DNA of 64,000 nucleotides, from positions 124,001-188,000 of the forward strand of contig CAMFGZ010000001.1 in assembly GCA_945952105.1 (NCBI GenBank), in the 5' to 3' direction. Source of the DNA: an uncultured Rhodospirillaceae bacterium. GTDB lineage: Bacteria > Pseudomonadota > Alphaproteobacteria > Reyranellales > Reyranellaceae. The notes beneath the pieces are model-generated. The model was not told the DNA's origin. It was given only the letters and a program-made list of their open reading frames with translations, and ran no database searches. Below, piece after piece: positions 45,672-55,243 of this stretch (position 1 is the first letter of the stretch; every line of letters starts with the position of its first letter). The translations under genes and the position numbers were made by a program.

Positions 45672-47080
45672 GCCGCTTCTCCCGTCCTCGTGTGGGCGGC
45701 GCGATACTGGCGGGCGAGCTGTTCGGCCTGGTATTCGGCGGCCAGCGCCTGTTCGGTGCGGCCGACCTTGCGATAGAGATCGGCCAGCGCGCGCTTGGTC
45801 GCGGCCACGGTGGGGCGCTCGCGCTCGTCGGCCTGCAGCAGTGCCAGGGCTGCATCGTTCCAGCCGGCGCGAATGAGCGCATCGAGATGGATCGCGCCGA
45901 ACAGCGCACGCTGCGCGATCGAGCCGCCGAGCGTGCGCAGATGCGGCATCGCACGGCCGATCAGGCGCGCCGCCGCCGGCATGTCGCCGGTGGCATGTGC
46001 GGCGAGGCCATGCGCCAGCGGCACCACACAGTCGGCCCAGGTCTCGCGCTCGAAGGGCCTGGCCTGCTCGGCGCGGTCTTCGAGGCTCGCCAGCATCTCG
46101 GTGACGGCGCTGCGCTCGCCGGCGCGCGCGAGACCATAGAGATAGTGGACGTCGTGGAAGGCGGAGAGATGCTCGTGCAGGCGCGGCTTGAGATAGGGCG
46201 CGATCTCGGTCCAGCGCCCGCCGGCATCGACGCCGCGCAGTTCGAGCCGCGCCAGCAGCGACACGGCGTTGGCCTGGTCCTCGCAGAACTCCTTCCACAC
46301 GCCCCAGACACGGCCGTCATACAGCGCCAGCGCCTCGTCGGTGCGATCGAGGTCGATCAGGAAGAGCGCCAGGTGCCACCAATTGTGCGTCTGCATGAAG
46401 GAGTTGCAGTCGGCCCAGGTGTCGGACACCGAACTGAGGAAGGCGACGCCCTCCAGCATGCGGCCGCGCGCTTCGAGGCAATGGGCGACGGCGTGATGCG
46501 CCCAGGGATCGTTGCGGTCGAGCGCCAGCCCCTTGCGCGCCATGGCCTCGGCCTCGTCGAGGCGATTGCACTCTTCGAGGCCGAACGCATACATGCCCCA
46601 GACGAAGCGATTGTCCGCGTTCGCGGCGGCGAGCTTCTCGCCGACATCGAGCAGCGTTTCGGCCTCGCCGCGATTGAAGGCAAGGAGCTGCGCCAGCTTG
46701 CCGGCCAGCAGGTCGCGCGGCCATTCGGCGACGATCCTTCGGAACTGTTGCAGGCTCCGGTCGGCGTCGCCCGCGACCCACGCCTCGATGGCGCCGAGCC
46801 AGGCGAGTTCGCGCGGGCTGGCCGAAGCCTGCAGCGCCTTGGCGCGCTTCAGGGAGCGGGTGGCGGCCTCCTGGCCCTCGGGCGAATACATGGTGAGGAC
46901 GAGGCTCGCGGCCACCAGCGGCAGCAGCGCGCACTTCTCTTCCTTGTCGGCGGCGGCGATGAAGTCGGTGAACCGCTTGCCGAAGCCCAGCCACTCCTGC
47001 GTCACGAAATCGAGCGCGGCGACCGCACTCTCGTCCGCATTGCCCAGCTCCAACCCTTGCCCGTCCCGCGCCACGCCCAT
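45668..47080 (-). CDS. Tetratricopeptide-repeat protein, TTC38-like
   Basis: A 470-aa soluble all-helical protein. Helical pairs such as NRFVWGMYAFGLEECNRLDE, NDPWAHHAVAHCLEARGRM and HNWWHLALFLIDLDRTDEA form TPR-like repeats; the last match the pattern of the TTC38 family, whose biochemical role is unknown. The start is ATG 47080; the open frame upstream crosses the palindromic spacer. It overlaps the amidase start, so it is made together with the amidases. Confidence 0.82.
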   Translation of the reverse strand: MGVARDGQGLELGNADESAVAALDFVTQEWLGFGKRFTDFIAAADKEEKCALLPLVAASLVLTMYSPEGQEAATRSLKRAKALQASASPRELAWLGAIEAWVAGDADRSLQQFRRIVAEWPRDLLAGKLAQLLAFNRGEAETLLDVGEKLAAANADNRFVWGMYAFGLEECNRLDEAEAMARKGLALDRNDPWAHHAVAHCLEARGRMLEGVAFLSSVSDTWADCNSFMQTHNWWHLALFLIDLDRTDEALALYDGRVWGVWKEFCEDQANAVSLLARLELRGVDAGGRWTEIAPYLKPRLHEHLSAFHDVHYLYGLARAGERSAVTEMLASLEDRAEQARPFERETWADCVVPLAHGLAAHATGDMPAAARLIGRAMPHLRTLGGSIAQRALFGAIHLDALIRAGWNDAALALLQADERERPTVAATKRALADLYRKVGRTEQALAAEYQAEQLARQYRAAHTRTGEAA

Positions 47081-47148
47081 TCCCTCGAATTTACAGGGAA
47101 TGAGTTTCGCATGTTGCGCAGCATGTGGTCGAGGGGCGCGCTCACATT

Positions 47149-47174
47149 CCTCTCCCCCTAGCGGGGGCGAGGAG
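47149..47174. repeat. Short palindromic repeat, second copy
   Basis: CCTCTCCCCC, TAGC and GGGGGCGAGG match the element at 41698-41719, including the trailing GAGGAGCAT. It lies between the ABC permease stop and the TPR gene and may end or weaken readthrough. Confidence 0.6.
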
Positions 47175-47190
47175 CATGAGAAGAGGTGAA

Positions 47191-48006
47191 TCAGCTCTTC
47201 TCCAGCCCGTCGCGGATCAGGCCCCAGCGCATCGTCGTGCGGACCTCGATGGGGCGCAGGATGAGGCGGTCCATCGCCAGCCAGACAAGGCCGATGGTCA
47301 GCATGCCGACGACGATGCGCGGCGACTGGAAGTATTGCTGGGCGTTGAAGATCGCGTAGCCCAGGCCGTCGGTGCTGGCGATCATCTCGCCGCCGACCAG
47401 CGAGCGGAAGCCGAAGGCGATGCCTAGCCGAATGCCGGTCATCAGGTTCGGCAAGGTCGCGGGGAAGATGACGTGCTTCACCACGGCGACCTTGCCGGCA
47501 CCCAGGGTCTGCACCGCCTCGATCAGCACCGGCTGCACCATGCGGATGCCGGTGAGCAGGTTGTGCAGCAACGGGAAGAAGATCGACATCACGATGATGA
47601 ACAGCACCGCGCCCTGGCCCAGCCCGAACCACAGGATGGCGAAGGGGATCCAGGCAAGGCCGGGGATGGCCTGCAGCAGGTTGACCAGCGGATCGAAGAA
47701 GTTGCGCGTGACGCGGCTCAACCCCATCAAGTAGCCGAGCGGGATGGCGATCACGCAGCTGATGACGAAGCCCAGCAGCAGGCTTTTAAGGCTGACCCAC
47801 AGATTGACCAGCAGCACGCCCGAGCGCGTGTCGTCGATGAACGCGTTGACGACCTGCAGCGGCGAAGGGAAGAGGACCGGCGGCCAGATCTGCGCCGAGA
47901 ACAGCGCCTGCCAGATGGCGATGCCGACGACGAAGGGCACGATCTCGTGCGGGAAGTAACTGCGCCAGTCGCGGCGCTTTCTGCTGGGGGGGCTGACGAT
48001 GCTCAT
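47191..48006 (-). CDS. ABC transporter permease, NitT/TauT (SsuC) type
   Basis: A 271-aa inner-membrane permease with six predicted segments and the EAA loop (EAVQTLGAGKVAVVKHVIFPATLP) that contacts the ATPase. The family imports nitrate, taurine, alkanesulfonates, riboflavin or pyrimidine precursors. It overlaps the ATPase gene by 4 bp (ATGA). Terminal RWGLIRDGLEKS is cytoplasmic. Confidence 0.93.
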   Translation of the reverse strand: MSIVSPPSRKRRDWRSYFPHEIVPFVVGIAIWQALFSAQIWPPVLFPSPLQVVNAFIDDTRSGVLLVNLWVSLKSLLLGFVISCVIAIPLGYLMGLSRVTRNFFDPLVNLLQAIPGLAWIPFAILWFGLGQGAVLFIIVMSIFFPLLHNLLTGIRMVQPVLIEAVQTLGAGKVAVVKHVIFPATLPNLMTGIRLGIAFGFRSLVGGEMIASTDGLGYAIFNAQQYFQSPRIVVGMLTIGLVWLAMDRLILRPIEVRTTMRWGLIRDGLEKS

Positions 48007-48803
48007 GCGTGCGCCCTCGCAGCTCCGTTGACCGGGCCATTCGAATGGATGCTCTGCGTGAGCTCGTCGCGATAGGCGTTGAAGCGCGGATCGCGCACCA
48101 CGTCGTCCCACTTGCGCGGGCGCGGCAGGTCGATCGTGAGGTCGGCGACGATGCGGCCCGGCCGCCCGGAGAGGGCGACCACGCGGTCCGACAGGAACAC
48201 GGCTTCCTCGATGGCGTGGGTGATGAACAGCACCGTCGTGCGCTCGTGCGCGGTGATGGCGGTCAGCTCCTCCTGCAGGCGCTGGCGCGTCATCGCGTCG
48301 ACGGCGGCAAAGGGCTCGTCCATCAGCAGCACCGTCGGATTGTTGGCGAGCACGCGCGCCACGGCGGCGCGTTGGCGCATGCCGCCCGAGAGCTGGTGCG
48401 GATATTTCTTCTCGAAGCCGGATAGGCCGACCAGGTCGATGAAGCGCTGGGTGATCTGCTGGCGCTGTTCCTTCGCCATGCCCTTCAGGCGGAGGCCGAA
48501 CTCGACATTGGCTTCCGTGGTCTTCCACGGCAGCAGCGCATATTCCTGGAACACCATGCCGCGATCGGCGCCTGGCCCCGTCACCTTCGCTCCCGAGACG
48601 AGGATCTCGCCCGAGGTCGGCTTGTCGAGGCCGGCAACGATGCGCAGGAACGTCGACTTGCCGCAGCCCGAGGGGCCGATCACCGAGACGAACTCGTGGG
48701 CGCGCACGGCCAGCGACAGGCCCTGCAGCGCCACGACATTGTCCTGCGCGACCGTGTCGAAGTAGGTCTTCGACACGTTCCTGGCGACGAGGATGTCGGT
48801 CAT
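48003..48803 (-). CDS. ABC transporter ATP-binding protein, NitT/TauT type
   Basis: A 266-aa ATPase with Walker A GPSGCGKST, Q-loop FQEYALLPW, signature LSGGMRQR, Walker B VLLMDEPFAAVDA and H-loop FITHAIEEA. It energises import with the adjacent permease and receptor. It starts 9 bp after the receptor gene stop. Confidence 0.95.
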   Translation of the reverse strand: MTDILVARNVSKTYFDTVAQDNVVALQGLSLAVRAHEFVSVIGPSGCGKSTFLRIVAGLDKPTSGEILVSGAKVTGPGADRGMVFQEYALLPWKTTEANVEFGLRLKGMAKEQRQQITQRFIDLVGLSGFEKKYPHQLSGGMRQRAAVARVLANNPTVLLMDEPFAAVDAMTRQRLQEELTAITAHERTTVLFITHAIEEAVFLSDRVVALSGRPGRIVADLTIDLPRPRKWDDVVRDPRFNAYRDELTQSIHSNGPVNGAARAHA

Positions 48804-48812
48804 GTCCGGCCG

Positions 48813-49805
48813 CTACTCGAGCAGCTTGGGATACCTGGCCTTCACCTCGGCCGTGATCTTGTTCAGCGCGCCGAGATGGTCGGCCGGCTTCACCGGGGCG
48901 GGGATCAGCTTCTCCGCCGCGAGATAGTCCGACGTGGTCTGCAGCGACTTGGCGGTGAACTCGTCGATCAGCGGGCTGTAGTCGAGCACCTTGAACGAGA
49001 CCTCGACGATGCGCGGCTCGACCTTCAGGAACTCCGCCTCGATGGCGGCGGCTTCCTTCGGATTCTTGCGAACCCACTGCTGCGATTCCCAGACCGCGGC
49101 GACGGCGTCGACCATCTTGGTCGGATTGGCGGCCGCCCACTTGTCGGTGATGAGGAACAGGCCGCCGCCCTGCACGTACTTGCCCATGCGCATCAGCAGC
49201 ACGCCCTGGCCGGCCATCTTCTCCTCGGTCAGCGTCAGGAAGGGCTCCAGTCCCGCCATGGCATCGACCGAGCCCGAGATCAGCATCTGGCCCATGTTGC
49301 CGTAGTTGGCATTGACCCGCATGACCGAGTCACGCGGCAGGCCCGCATCCTGGATGATCTGGTTCAGCCCTTGCGCCGGCGCCGTACCCTGCGGGACGGC
49401 AACCTTCTTGCCCTTGAGGTCCTTGGGCGAGGCGATGTTGGCTTCCTTGCGCACCAGGATGCCGTAGGAATCGCCGCCCTTGGCGTACATCGCGTAGGCC
49501 TTGAACGGCAGCCCGGTGGCCCAGCTCACGACCGTCGATTCGACACCGCCGCCCGACCAGTCGACCTGGCCCGCGGCAAGCGCCTGGTTGGCCTGCACGC
49601 CGGTGGCCAGCGGCAGCACTTCGACGTCGAAGCCGTACTTGGCGTAGATGCCCTGCTTCACGCCGACATAGAAGGCGGCCTGCGAAGCGGTGGTCAGGAT
49701 GCCGAAGCGCACCTTGATCTTGTCCTGCGCCGAGGCGGCGCTGGCCATGAGCAACGCACCGGAGACCATGATCGCGGTGCCTATCGCCGTCTTGAGTCGT
49801 CCCAT
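48813..49805 (-). CDS. ABC transporter substrate-binding protein, NitT/TauT type
   Basis: A 330-aa periplasmic receptor with a signal peptide (MGRLKTAIGTAIMVSGALLMASAASA). The mature part has the SsuA/THI5-like fold: FGILTTASQAAFYVGVKQGIYAKYGFDV at the start, then KGKKVAVPQGTAPAQGL. The ligand cannot be read from sequence; taurine, sulfonate and formyl-aminopyrimidine receptors are closest. The neighbouring amidases and CoA enzymes suggest an organic amide or acid. Confidence 0.92.
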   Translation of the reverse strand: MGRLKTAIGTAIMVSGALLMASAASAQDKIKVRFGILTTASQAAFYVGVKQGIYAKYGFDVEVLPLATGVQANQALAAGQVDWSGGGVESTVVSWATGLPFKAYAMYAKGGDSYGILVRKEANIASPKDLKGKKVAVPQGTAPAQGLNQIIQDAGLPRDSVMRVNANYGNMGQMLISGSVDAMAGLEPFLTLTEEKMAGQGVLLMRMGKYVQGGGLFLITDKWAAANPTKMVDAVAAVWESQQWVRKNPKEAAAIEAEFLKVEPRIVEVSFKVLDYSPLIDEFTAKSLQTTSDYLAAEKLIPAPVKPADHLGALNKITAEVKARYPKLLE

Positions 49806-49853
49806 CGTTTCCTCCTGTTTTTGTCGGCTCTTGTTATGGGATGGCGCTTGGCC

Positions 49854-51479
49854 TCAGGGGCGTACGCCGTATTTTGCTTTTGGCCCCAGCGTCGTGCGCA
49901 GCCGTGCCTGGGCGGCGTCGATGAAGCGGCAAAGGTAGGGTCGCGTCTCGCGCGGGTCGATGATCTCTTCGACGCCGAAAGCCTCGGCAGTACGGAAGGG
50001 CGAGGCCATGGAGCGCAATTCGTCCTCGATCTCGCGCTCGCGCGCCTTGGGATCGGCGGCGCCGGCGATGTCGCGGCGGAAGGCGGCGGCGACACCGCCC
50101 TCGATCGGCAGCGAGCCCCATTCGGCCGAGGGCCAGGCGATCTTGAGGTCGAGCCCGTTCTTGTCGGTCGTTCCCATGCCGGCCATGCCGTAGCACTTGC
50201 GGATGACGACCGTGTACATTGGCACGGTGGCCTGCAGGCCCACATAGACCGCGCGCATGCCCTCGCGCAGCGTCGCGGCGGCCTCGGCGTCGCGGCCGAC
50301 CATGAAGCCCGGCACGTCCACGAGGAACACCAGCGGAATGTGGAAGCAGTCGCAGAGCTCGACGAAGTGGATTTGCTTGCGCGCCGCCTTCACGTCCATG
50401 GCGCCGCCATAGACCATCGGGTTGTTGGCGATGATGCCCACGACCTTGCCGTTCATGCGCGCCAGCACGGTGATCAGGCCCTTGCCGTAGGTCGGCTGGA
50501 TTTCGAACACCGAGCCGCGGTCGACGACATGCTCGATCAGCTTGCGCATGTTGTAGGGCCGGCGGCGGTCGCGCGGCACGATCGAGAGCAGCTCCTCGTC
50601 GCAGCGGTCCACCGGATCGGTGCAGGCGACCTCGGGCGGCATCTCCCAGACGTTCTGCGGCATGTAGGAGAGGAAGCGCTTTACCTGGGCGAAGCAGGCT
50701 TGCTCGGTGTCGACGCGATTGTCGATCGTGCCGGCGAGGTCGACCGCGACCTGCGGCCCGCCTAGCTCTTCTTTGGTGAGCTTCTGTCCCAGCGAGCGTT
50801 CGACGACAGGGGGCCCGGCGGCGAAGACCTGGCTGATCCCGTCGACCATGACGGACCAGTGCGAGAGGATGGCGCGTCCGGCCGGGCCGCCGGCCGCAGT
50901 GCCGAGCACGGCGCAGACCACGGGCACCTTGCCCAGAAGCTCGACCGAGCGTTCGAAGCCGTGAACGCCGGGAAACACGGCATGGCCGCGCTTGTTGATC
51001 GAGGTCACGCTGCCGCCGGCGCCGTCGATCAGGTTCACGAGCGGGATGCGGTAGCTCGCGGCGAGATCCTCGACGAAGCCACCCTGGCCGCCCTTCTTGC
51101 GATCGCCCGACCAGCTCGCGCCGCCGCGGATGGTGAAATCCTCGCCGCCGACCGCGACGGGACGCCCGTCTATGCTGGCGAGGCCCATCACATAAGGCGC
51201 GGGCTGCACGCCGGTGACGTTGGGGCCGTCATACTTGCCGTGGCCGGTGAGTGTCCCGACTTCCTGGAACGAGCCGTGGTCGACGAGGCCCGCGACCCTC
51301 TCGCGGATGGTGAGACGGCCGCGCTCGCGATGGCGTGCCACGGCTTCCTCGCCGCCCAGCGCCTTCGCGTAGGTGCGGCGGCGGCGCAGTTCCTCGACCT
51401 CCGGGCCCCAATCCTTCGGAGGGAGAACGGCCTGCACCGCCGCCTTCTCGTTCGCGTCGCCGCTCACCTTCGCGGTCAC
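49854..51479 (-). CDS. Acyl-CoA carboxylase carboxyltransferase subunit (first of two)
   Basis: A 541-aa carboxyltransferase with both crotonase-fold halves, as in PccB/MmdA. N-half: GGEDFTIRGGASW and NLIDGAGGSV; C-half: GIIANNPMVYGGAMDVKAA, VDVPGFMVGRDAE and KCYGMAGMG. It exchanges a carboxyl group between carboxybiotin and an acyl-CoA. GTG 51479 overlaps the biotin-carrier stop (GTGA), so coupled translation sets the start. The usual Arg/Gly-rich CoA-binding turns are present. Acyl substrate unknown; it is clearly different from the second carboxyltransferase. Confidence 0.92.
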   Translation of the reverse strand: MTAKVSGDANEKAAVQAVLPPKDWGPEVEELRRRRTYAKALGGEEAVARHRERGRLTIRERVAGLVDHGSFQEVGTLTGHGKYDGPNVTGVQPAPYVMGLASIDGRPVAVGGEDFTIRGGASWSGDRKKGGQGGFVEDLAASYRIPLVNLIDGAGGSVTSINKRGHAVFPGVHGFERSVELLGKVPVVCAVLGTAAGGPAGRAILSHWSVMVDGISQVFAAGPPVVERSLGQKLTKEELGGPQVAVDLAGTIDNRVDTEQACFAQVKRFLSYMPQNVWEMPPEVACTDPVDRCDEELLSIVPRDRRRPYNMRKLIEHVVDRGSVFEIQPTYGKGLITVLARMNGKVVGIIANNPMVYGGAMDVKAARKQIHFVELCDCFHIPLVFLVDVPGFMVGRDAEAAATLREGMRAVYVGLQATVPMYTVVIRKCYGMAGMGTTDKNGLDLKIAWPSAEWGSLPIEGGVAAAFRRDIAGAADPKAREREIEDELRSMASPFRTAEAFGVEEIIDPRETRPYLCRFIDAAQARLRTTLGPKAKYGVRP

Positions 51480-51697
51480 TTCGAGAGCACGGCCACGATC
51501 TGGCCCTCGTTGACCGCCTCGGTCTCGGCGACCGTGAATTTCTCGACCTTGCCGCCATCCTCGGCGATCACCGGGATCTCCATCTTCATGGATTCGAGGA
51601 TCATCAGCGTGCTGCCCGGCTCGACCGTCTCGCCGACCTGCGTGATGATCTTCCACACCGAGCCCGACACTTCCGCCTTGATCTGGATCGTCGCCAT
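51476..51697 (-). CDS. Stand-alone biotin carboxyl carrier protein
   Basis: A 73-aa biotinyl domain: two beta-hairpin halves with the biotinylation motif ESMKMEIPV, Lys38. It carries carboxybiotin between active sites. It lies between two carboxyltransferase genes and no biotin carboxylase is encoded in the window, which is unusual for an acyl-CoA carboxylase. Its stop overlaps the next start. Confidence 0.95.
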   Translation of the reverse strand: MATIQIKAEVSGSVWKIITQVGETVEPGSTLMILESMKMEIPVIAEDGGKVEKFTVAETEAVNEGQIVAVLSK

Positions 51698-51708
51698 TTG
51701 TCTGTCTC

Positions 51709-53238
51709 CTAGAAGCTGGTCGGCCAGGCGCGCATCAGGTGCTCGCCGACGCCGTTGGTGAGGCGCTGGCGGTGCACGTCGAGCATGCGGATGAGGTAGT
51801 CGCGGGTCTCGTGCGGCTGGATGACGGACTGGACGGCGTAGATCGCGGCGATGCCCCAGGCCTCGTTGTCCTTGTTCATCTGCGCGAATGCCTCGTCGAA
51901 GCCCGCATCGCCCGGCGACAGGCCGTGCACGATCTTCACCGCGAAGGTCGGGTCCATGAAGCTCACCTCGGCGCTCGGCCAGGCTGCCACCTCGTCGGAG
52001 TTCCGGCCGCCGCCCATGTTCAGATAGGCCTGGCCGTAGCTCTTGCGCAGGATGATCGAGATCTTCGGCACGGTGCAGAGCTGCAGCGCCTGCATGAAAT
52101 TCATGATCTTGCCGGGCGCGCGGCGGCGCTCGGCCTCGATGCCGATCGAGAAGCCGGGATTGTCGACCAGCATCACGATCGGGATGTTGAAACTGTCGCA
52201 CAGGACCAGGAAGCTGGTGATCTTCTCGCAGGCATCGGTGTCCATCGCCCCGCCGCGCGACAGCGGATTGTTGGCGACGATGCCGACGGTGCGGCCGTCG
52301 AGGCGGGCGAGGCCGGTCACCGCCACCTTGGCGAAGCGTGGCTTCAGCTCGAAAAAGGAACCGGCATCGACGAAGGCGCGGACGATCGCGCGCACGTCGT
52401 ACACCTGCGTGCGCCGCTCAGGAAGGAGCTTGGCGATGTTGGCCATGTTGGCGCCTGAGCCTTCCGGTACCGGATGGACAGGCGGCGCTTCCTTGTGATG
52501 GCTCGGCAGGTAGGAGAGGAAGGTGCGGATCGCCTGCAGCGCTTCCTCGTCGGTCTCGGCGACGTAGTCGGCGAAGCCCGTCACCTCGGCATGGACCTGC
52601 CAGCCGCCCATCTCCTGCGGATCGACTTCTTCCTTGATGGCGAGCGAGGCGAGTTGCGCGCTCGAGACCGCCAGCACCGCGCCCTTGCGCAGCACGCAGA
52701 AGTCCGAGAGCACGGCGTACCAGGAGGACGAGCCGTAGGAGAGGCCGAGCGTCGCCGACGCCCACGGCGTCTCACGCATGCGGGCATATTGTGTCGGGTC
52801 GTTGCCCAGCAACGAGCCCATGCCGCGTGCGCCCATATGGTCGGGCATGCGTGCGCCGGAGGATTCGCCCAGGAACACCATCGGCAGGCCGCGGCTGGTG
52901 GCGACCCGCTTCATGTGACCGATCTTGCGGCCGTTGGTGGCGCCGGAGGAGGCGCCCATCACCGTGAAGTCGTTGGCGACGACGGCGCATTCGCGGCCGT
53001 CGATCTTGGCGAAGCCCGCGACCTTGCCGTCGGCCGGCGAACGGTCGTGATCCTCGGGCCGGCTGCCCGACGTGCCGAACAGGCCCGACTCGATGAAAGT
53101 GCCGGCATCGACCAGCTTGGTTACGCGCTCGCGGGCGTTGAGCACTCCGGCCGCGCGGCGGCGCGCCAGCTTCTCAGGCCCGCCCATGGCCTCGGCCTTG
53201 GCTTTCTTCTCGGCGAAGATCTCGCTCATCGTAGCCAT
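51709..53238 (-). CDS. Acyl-CoA carboxylase carboxyltransferase subunit (second of two)
   Basis: A 509-aa two-half carboxyltransferase. N-half: NDFTVMGASSGATNGRK and FLGESSGARMPDHMG; C-half: GIVANNPLSRGGAMDTDACE, LVDNPGFSIGIEAE and KSYGQAYLNMGGG. The AxxG oxyanion turns for biotin and CoA are visible. Its N-half lacks close similarity to that of the first carboxyltransferase, so the two should take different acyl-CoAs. ATG 53238 overlaps the CaiB stop (TGATG). Confidence 0.92.
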   Translation of the reverse strand: MATMSEIFAEKKAKAEAMGGPEKLARRRAAGVLNARERVTKLVDAGTFIESGLFGTSGSRPEDHDRSPADGKVAGFAKIDGRECAVVANDFTVMGASSGATNGRKIGHMKRVATSRGLPMVFLGESSGARMPDHMGARGMGSLLGNDPTQYARMRETPWASATLGLSYGSSSWYAVLSDFCVLRKGAVLAVSSAQLASLAIKEEVDPQEMGGWQVHAEVTGFADYVAETDEEALQAIRTFLSYLPSHHKEAPPVHPVPEGSGANMANIAKLLPERRTQVYDVRAIVRAFVDAGSFFELKPRFAKVAVTGLARLDGRTVGIVANNPLSRGGAMDTDACEKITSFLVLCDSFNIPIVMLVDNPGFSIGIEAERRRAPGKIMNFMQALQLCTVPKISIILRKSYGQAYLNMGGGRNSDEVAAWPSAEVSFMDPTFAVKIVHGLSPGDAGFDEAFAQMNKDNEAWGIAAIYAVQSVIQPHETRDYLIRMLDVHRQRLTNGVGEHLMRAWPTSF

Positions 53239-54467
53239 CAGTTCGCGTTCCCCGTTGCAATCACGCCGGTCCTGGCCAGTTCCTCGATGCGTGCCTCGCC
53301 AAGGCCCAGCACATCGCGCAGCACGCTGCGCGAATCCTGGCCGACGTCGCGGCCGGCATGACGCACCACGCCGGGCGTGTCCGACAGGCGCGGCACCACA
53401 CCGGCCATCGCGACCTCGCCCATGTGCTCGTCGGGCGCATTCACGATGGCGCTGCGTGCGCGGTAGTGCGGATCGTTGAAGATGTCGGCGACGGTGAAGA
53501 TGCGCGTCGCAGGCACCTGCGCCTTGTGCAGGATCGCCTCGATCTCCTCGAGCCTGAGCTTGCTCGTCCACTCGCTCACGATCGCGTCGAGCGCCTCGTG
53601 CTGCTCGTTGCGCTCCATCGCATTGGCGAAGCGCGAGTCCTTTGCCAGTTCCGGCTGGCCCATCGCCTCGACCAGGCGGCGGAACAGGTTGTCGGCCATC
53701 GCGGTGATGTGGATGTAGGTTCCGTCGGCGGTCGGATAAAGATTGTTGGGCGTGGAGCCGATCAGGCGCGATCCGGTGCGTTCCGGCACGAAGCCCAATT
53801 TGTCGTAGGCGGGGATCCACACTTCCATGAAGTTGAAGGCGCTCTCGAACAGGGTGGCGTCGATGCACTGGCCGCGTCCGGTCCTGTCGCGCGCCATCAG
53901 CGCCATCACCGCGCCGTAGGCACCGTGCAAGCCTGCGATATAGTCGGTCATCGAGACGCCCACCCTGGACGGCGCGCGGTCGGGATCGCCCGTGAGATGG
54001 CGCAGGCCACTCACCGCCTCGCAAACCACGCCATAGCCGGGACGGCGTGAGTAGGGGCCATCCTGGCCGAAGCCCGAGATGCGCACCATGACGAGGCGCG
54101 GGTTGAGCTTCGACAGGTCTTCCCAGCCGAGGCCCCACTTCTCCAGGGTGCCGGGCTTGAAGTTCTCGACCACGACGTCGACCTTGGCGGCGAGGTCGCG
54201 GATCAGCGCACGGCCTTCCTCGCTGTGCAGGTCGATCGAGACCAGCCTCTTGTTGCGGAAGATGCTGGCGGCATAGAGCGAGCGGCCCTCGAACTGCTTG
54301 CCCATGGTGCGCACGGGATCGCCGTCGGCGGGTTCGACCTTGATCACCTCGGCGCCGAAATCGGCCAGCATGCGGCCGCAGAAGGGCCCTGCCACGGTCG
54401 AGCCGATTTCCAGGACGCGATAGCCGGCGAGGGGACCTTGTCGCTCGGAGTTCGTGGGCTCACTCAC
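53238..54467 (-). CDS. CaiB/BaiF-family CoA-transferase
   Basis: A 409-aa class III CoA-transferase. It begins with GPLAGYRVLEIGSTVAGPFCGRMLADFGAEVIKVEP-type sequence (named by pattern; the run is longer) and has the catalytic Asp175 in GVSMTDYIAG. It moves CoA between carboxylic acids through aspartyl-CoA thioester. GTG 54467 is the start. In this operon it would activate an imported acid for the carboxyltransferases (inference). Confidence 0.93.
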   Translation of the reverse strand: MSEPTNSERQGPLAGYRVLEIGSTVAGPFCGRMLADFGAEVIKVEPADGDPVRTMGKQFEGRSLYAASIFRNKRLVSIDLHSEEGRALIRDLAAKVDVVVENFKPGTLEKWGLGWEDLSKLNPRLVMVRISGFGQDGPYSRRPGYGVVCEAVSGLRHLTGDPDRAPSRVGVSMTDYIAGLHGAYGAVMALMARDRTGRGQCIDATLFESAFNFMEVWIPAYDKLGFVPERTGSRLIGSTPNNLYPTADGTYIHITAMADNLFRRLVEAMGQPELAKDSRFANAMERNEQHEALDAIVSEWTSKLRLEEIEAILHKAQVPATRIFTVADIFNDPHYRARSAIVNAPDEHMGEVAMAGVVPRLSDTPGVVRHAGRDVGQDSRSVLRDVLGLGEARIEELARTGVIATGNAN

Positions 54468-54481
54468 GCTCGTATCGCCTT

Positions 54482-55186
54482 TCACAACACGTACTTCTGG
54501 AAGCGCCGCAGGGTTTCCTTGGCGTTCTGCAGGTTCATGCGCTTCAACCGCTCGGCCGCCTCGCCGTCGCCCGCGCGCATCGCCGCGACCACGGCGCGAT
54601 GCTCGGCCAGGCCTTCCTTGGCGCGCCCGGGCAGGATCACGATGCGCCGGATCACGACGTTGGTCTTCTCGTAGATGCTGTCGAGCATGCGCGCGGCCAC
54701 GGGATTGCGCGCCCATTCGATGATGCGGCGGCGGAAGCGCTCGTAGACGACGATGAAGGCATCGAAGTCGCGGTTGGCAACGAACTCGTCCATGGGCGCG
54801 TCGAACAGCTCGACGAACTCGTCCCAGGTCTCGGGCGGCGCGTTCTCCGTGGCGAGGCGCACGCACAATCCCTCGAGGACTGCACGCACGTCGTAGAGAT
54901 GGAAGACGTGATCCAGTTCGAGACGCGAGACGACGGCGCCGCGATTGGGGATGCGATCGATCAGGCCGCGGCTTTCGAGGGCGCCCAGCACTTCACGGAT
55001 GCGCGCGCGGGGCACGGCGAATTCGGCGGCCAGTTCCTGCTCGCCGAGCTTGGCGCCAGGCGCCACATCCTGCCGCGCGATGCGTTCGCGCAGGACCTGG
55101 ACGATGTCCTGCACCGATGAAGCCGTGGCGCTCTTGCGCGCGCGCGTCTTCGCCCTGGTTCTTAGGGTGACGACCCTGCCCGACAT
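54482..55186 (-). CDS. GntR/FCD-family transcriptional regulator
   Basis: A 234-aa regulator: winged-helix domain at about 22-90 (KLGEQELAAEFAVPRARIREVLGALESRGL, named by its ends) and an FCD ligand-binding domain (about 100-225; DVRAVLEGLCVRLA and EHRAVVAAMRAGD carry metal-binding Asp and His positions). FCD members sense carboxylic acids and usually repress their neighbours. It heads the minus-strand operon and is divergent from the Bug receptor; the palindrome at 55244-55257 is a candidate site. Confidence 0.93.
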   Translation of the reverse strand: MSGRVVTLRTRAKTRARKSATASSVQDIVQVLRERIARQDVAPGAKLGEQELAAEFAVPRARIREVLGALESRGLIDRIPNRGAVVSRLELDHVFHLYDVRAVLEGLCVRLATENAPPETWDEFVELFDAPMDEFVANRDFDAFIVVYERFRRRIIEWARNPVAARMLDSIYEKTNVVIRRIVILPGRAKEGLAEHRAVVAAMRAGDGEAAERLKRMNLQNAKETLRRFQKYVL

Positions 55187-55243
55187 TTTATCGGCCTTAT
55201 GTTTCCAACCCTTGGCGATTGGATACTCGGCCTGCAATTGAGT

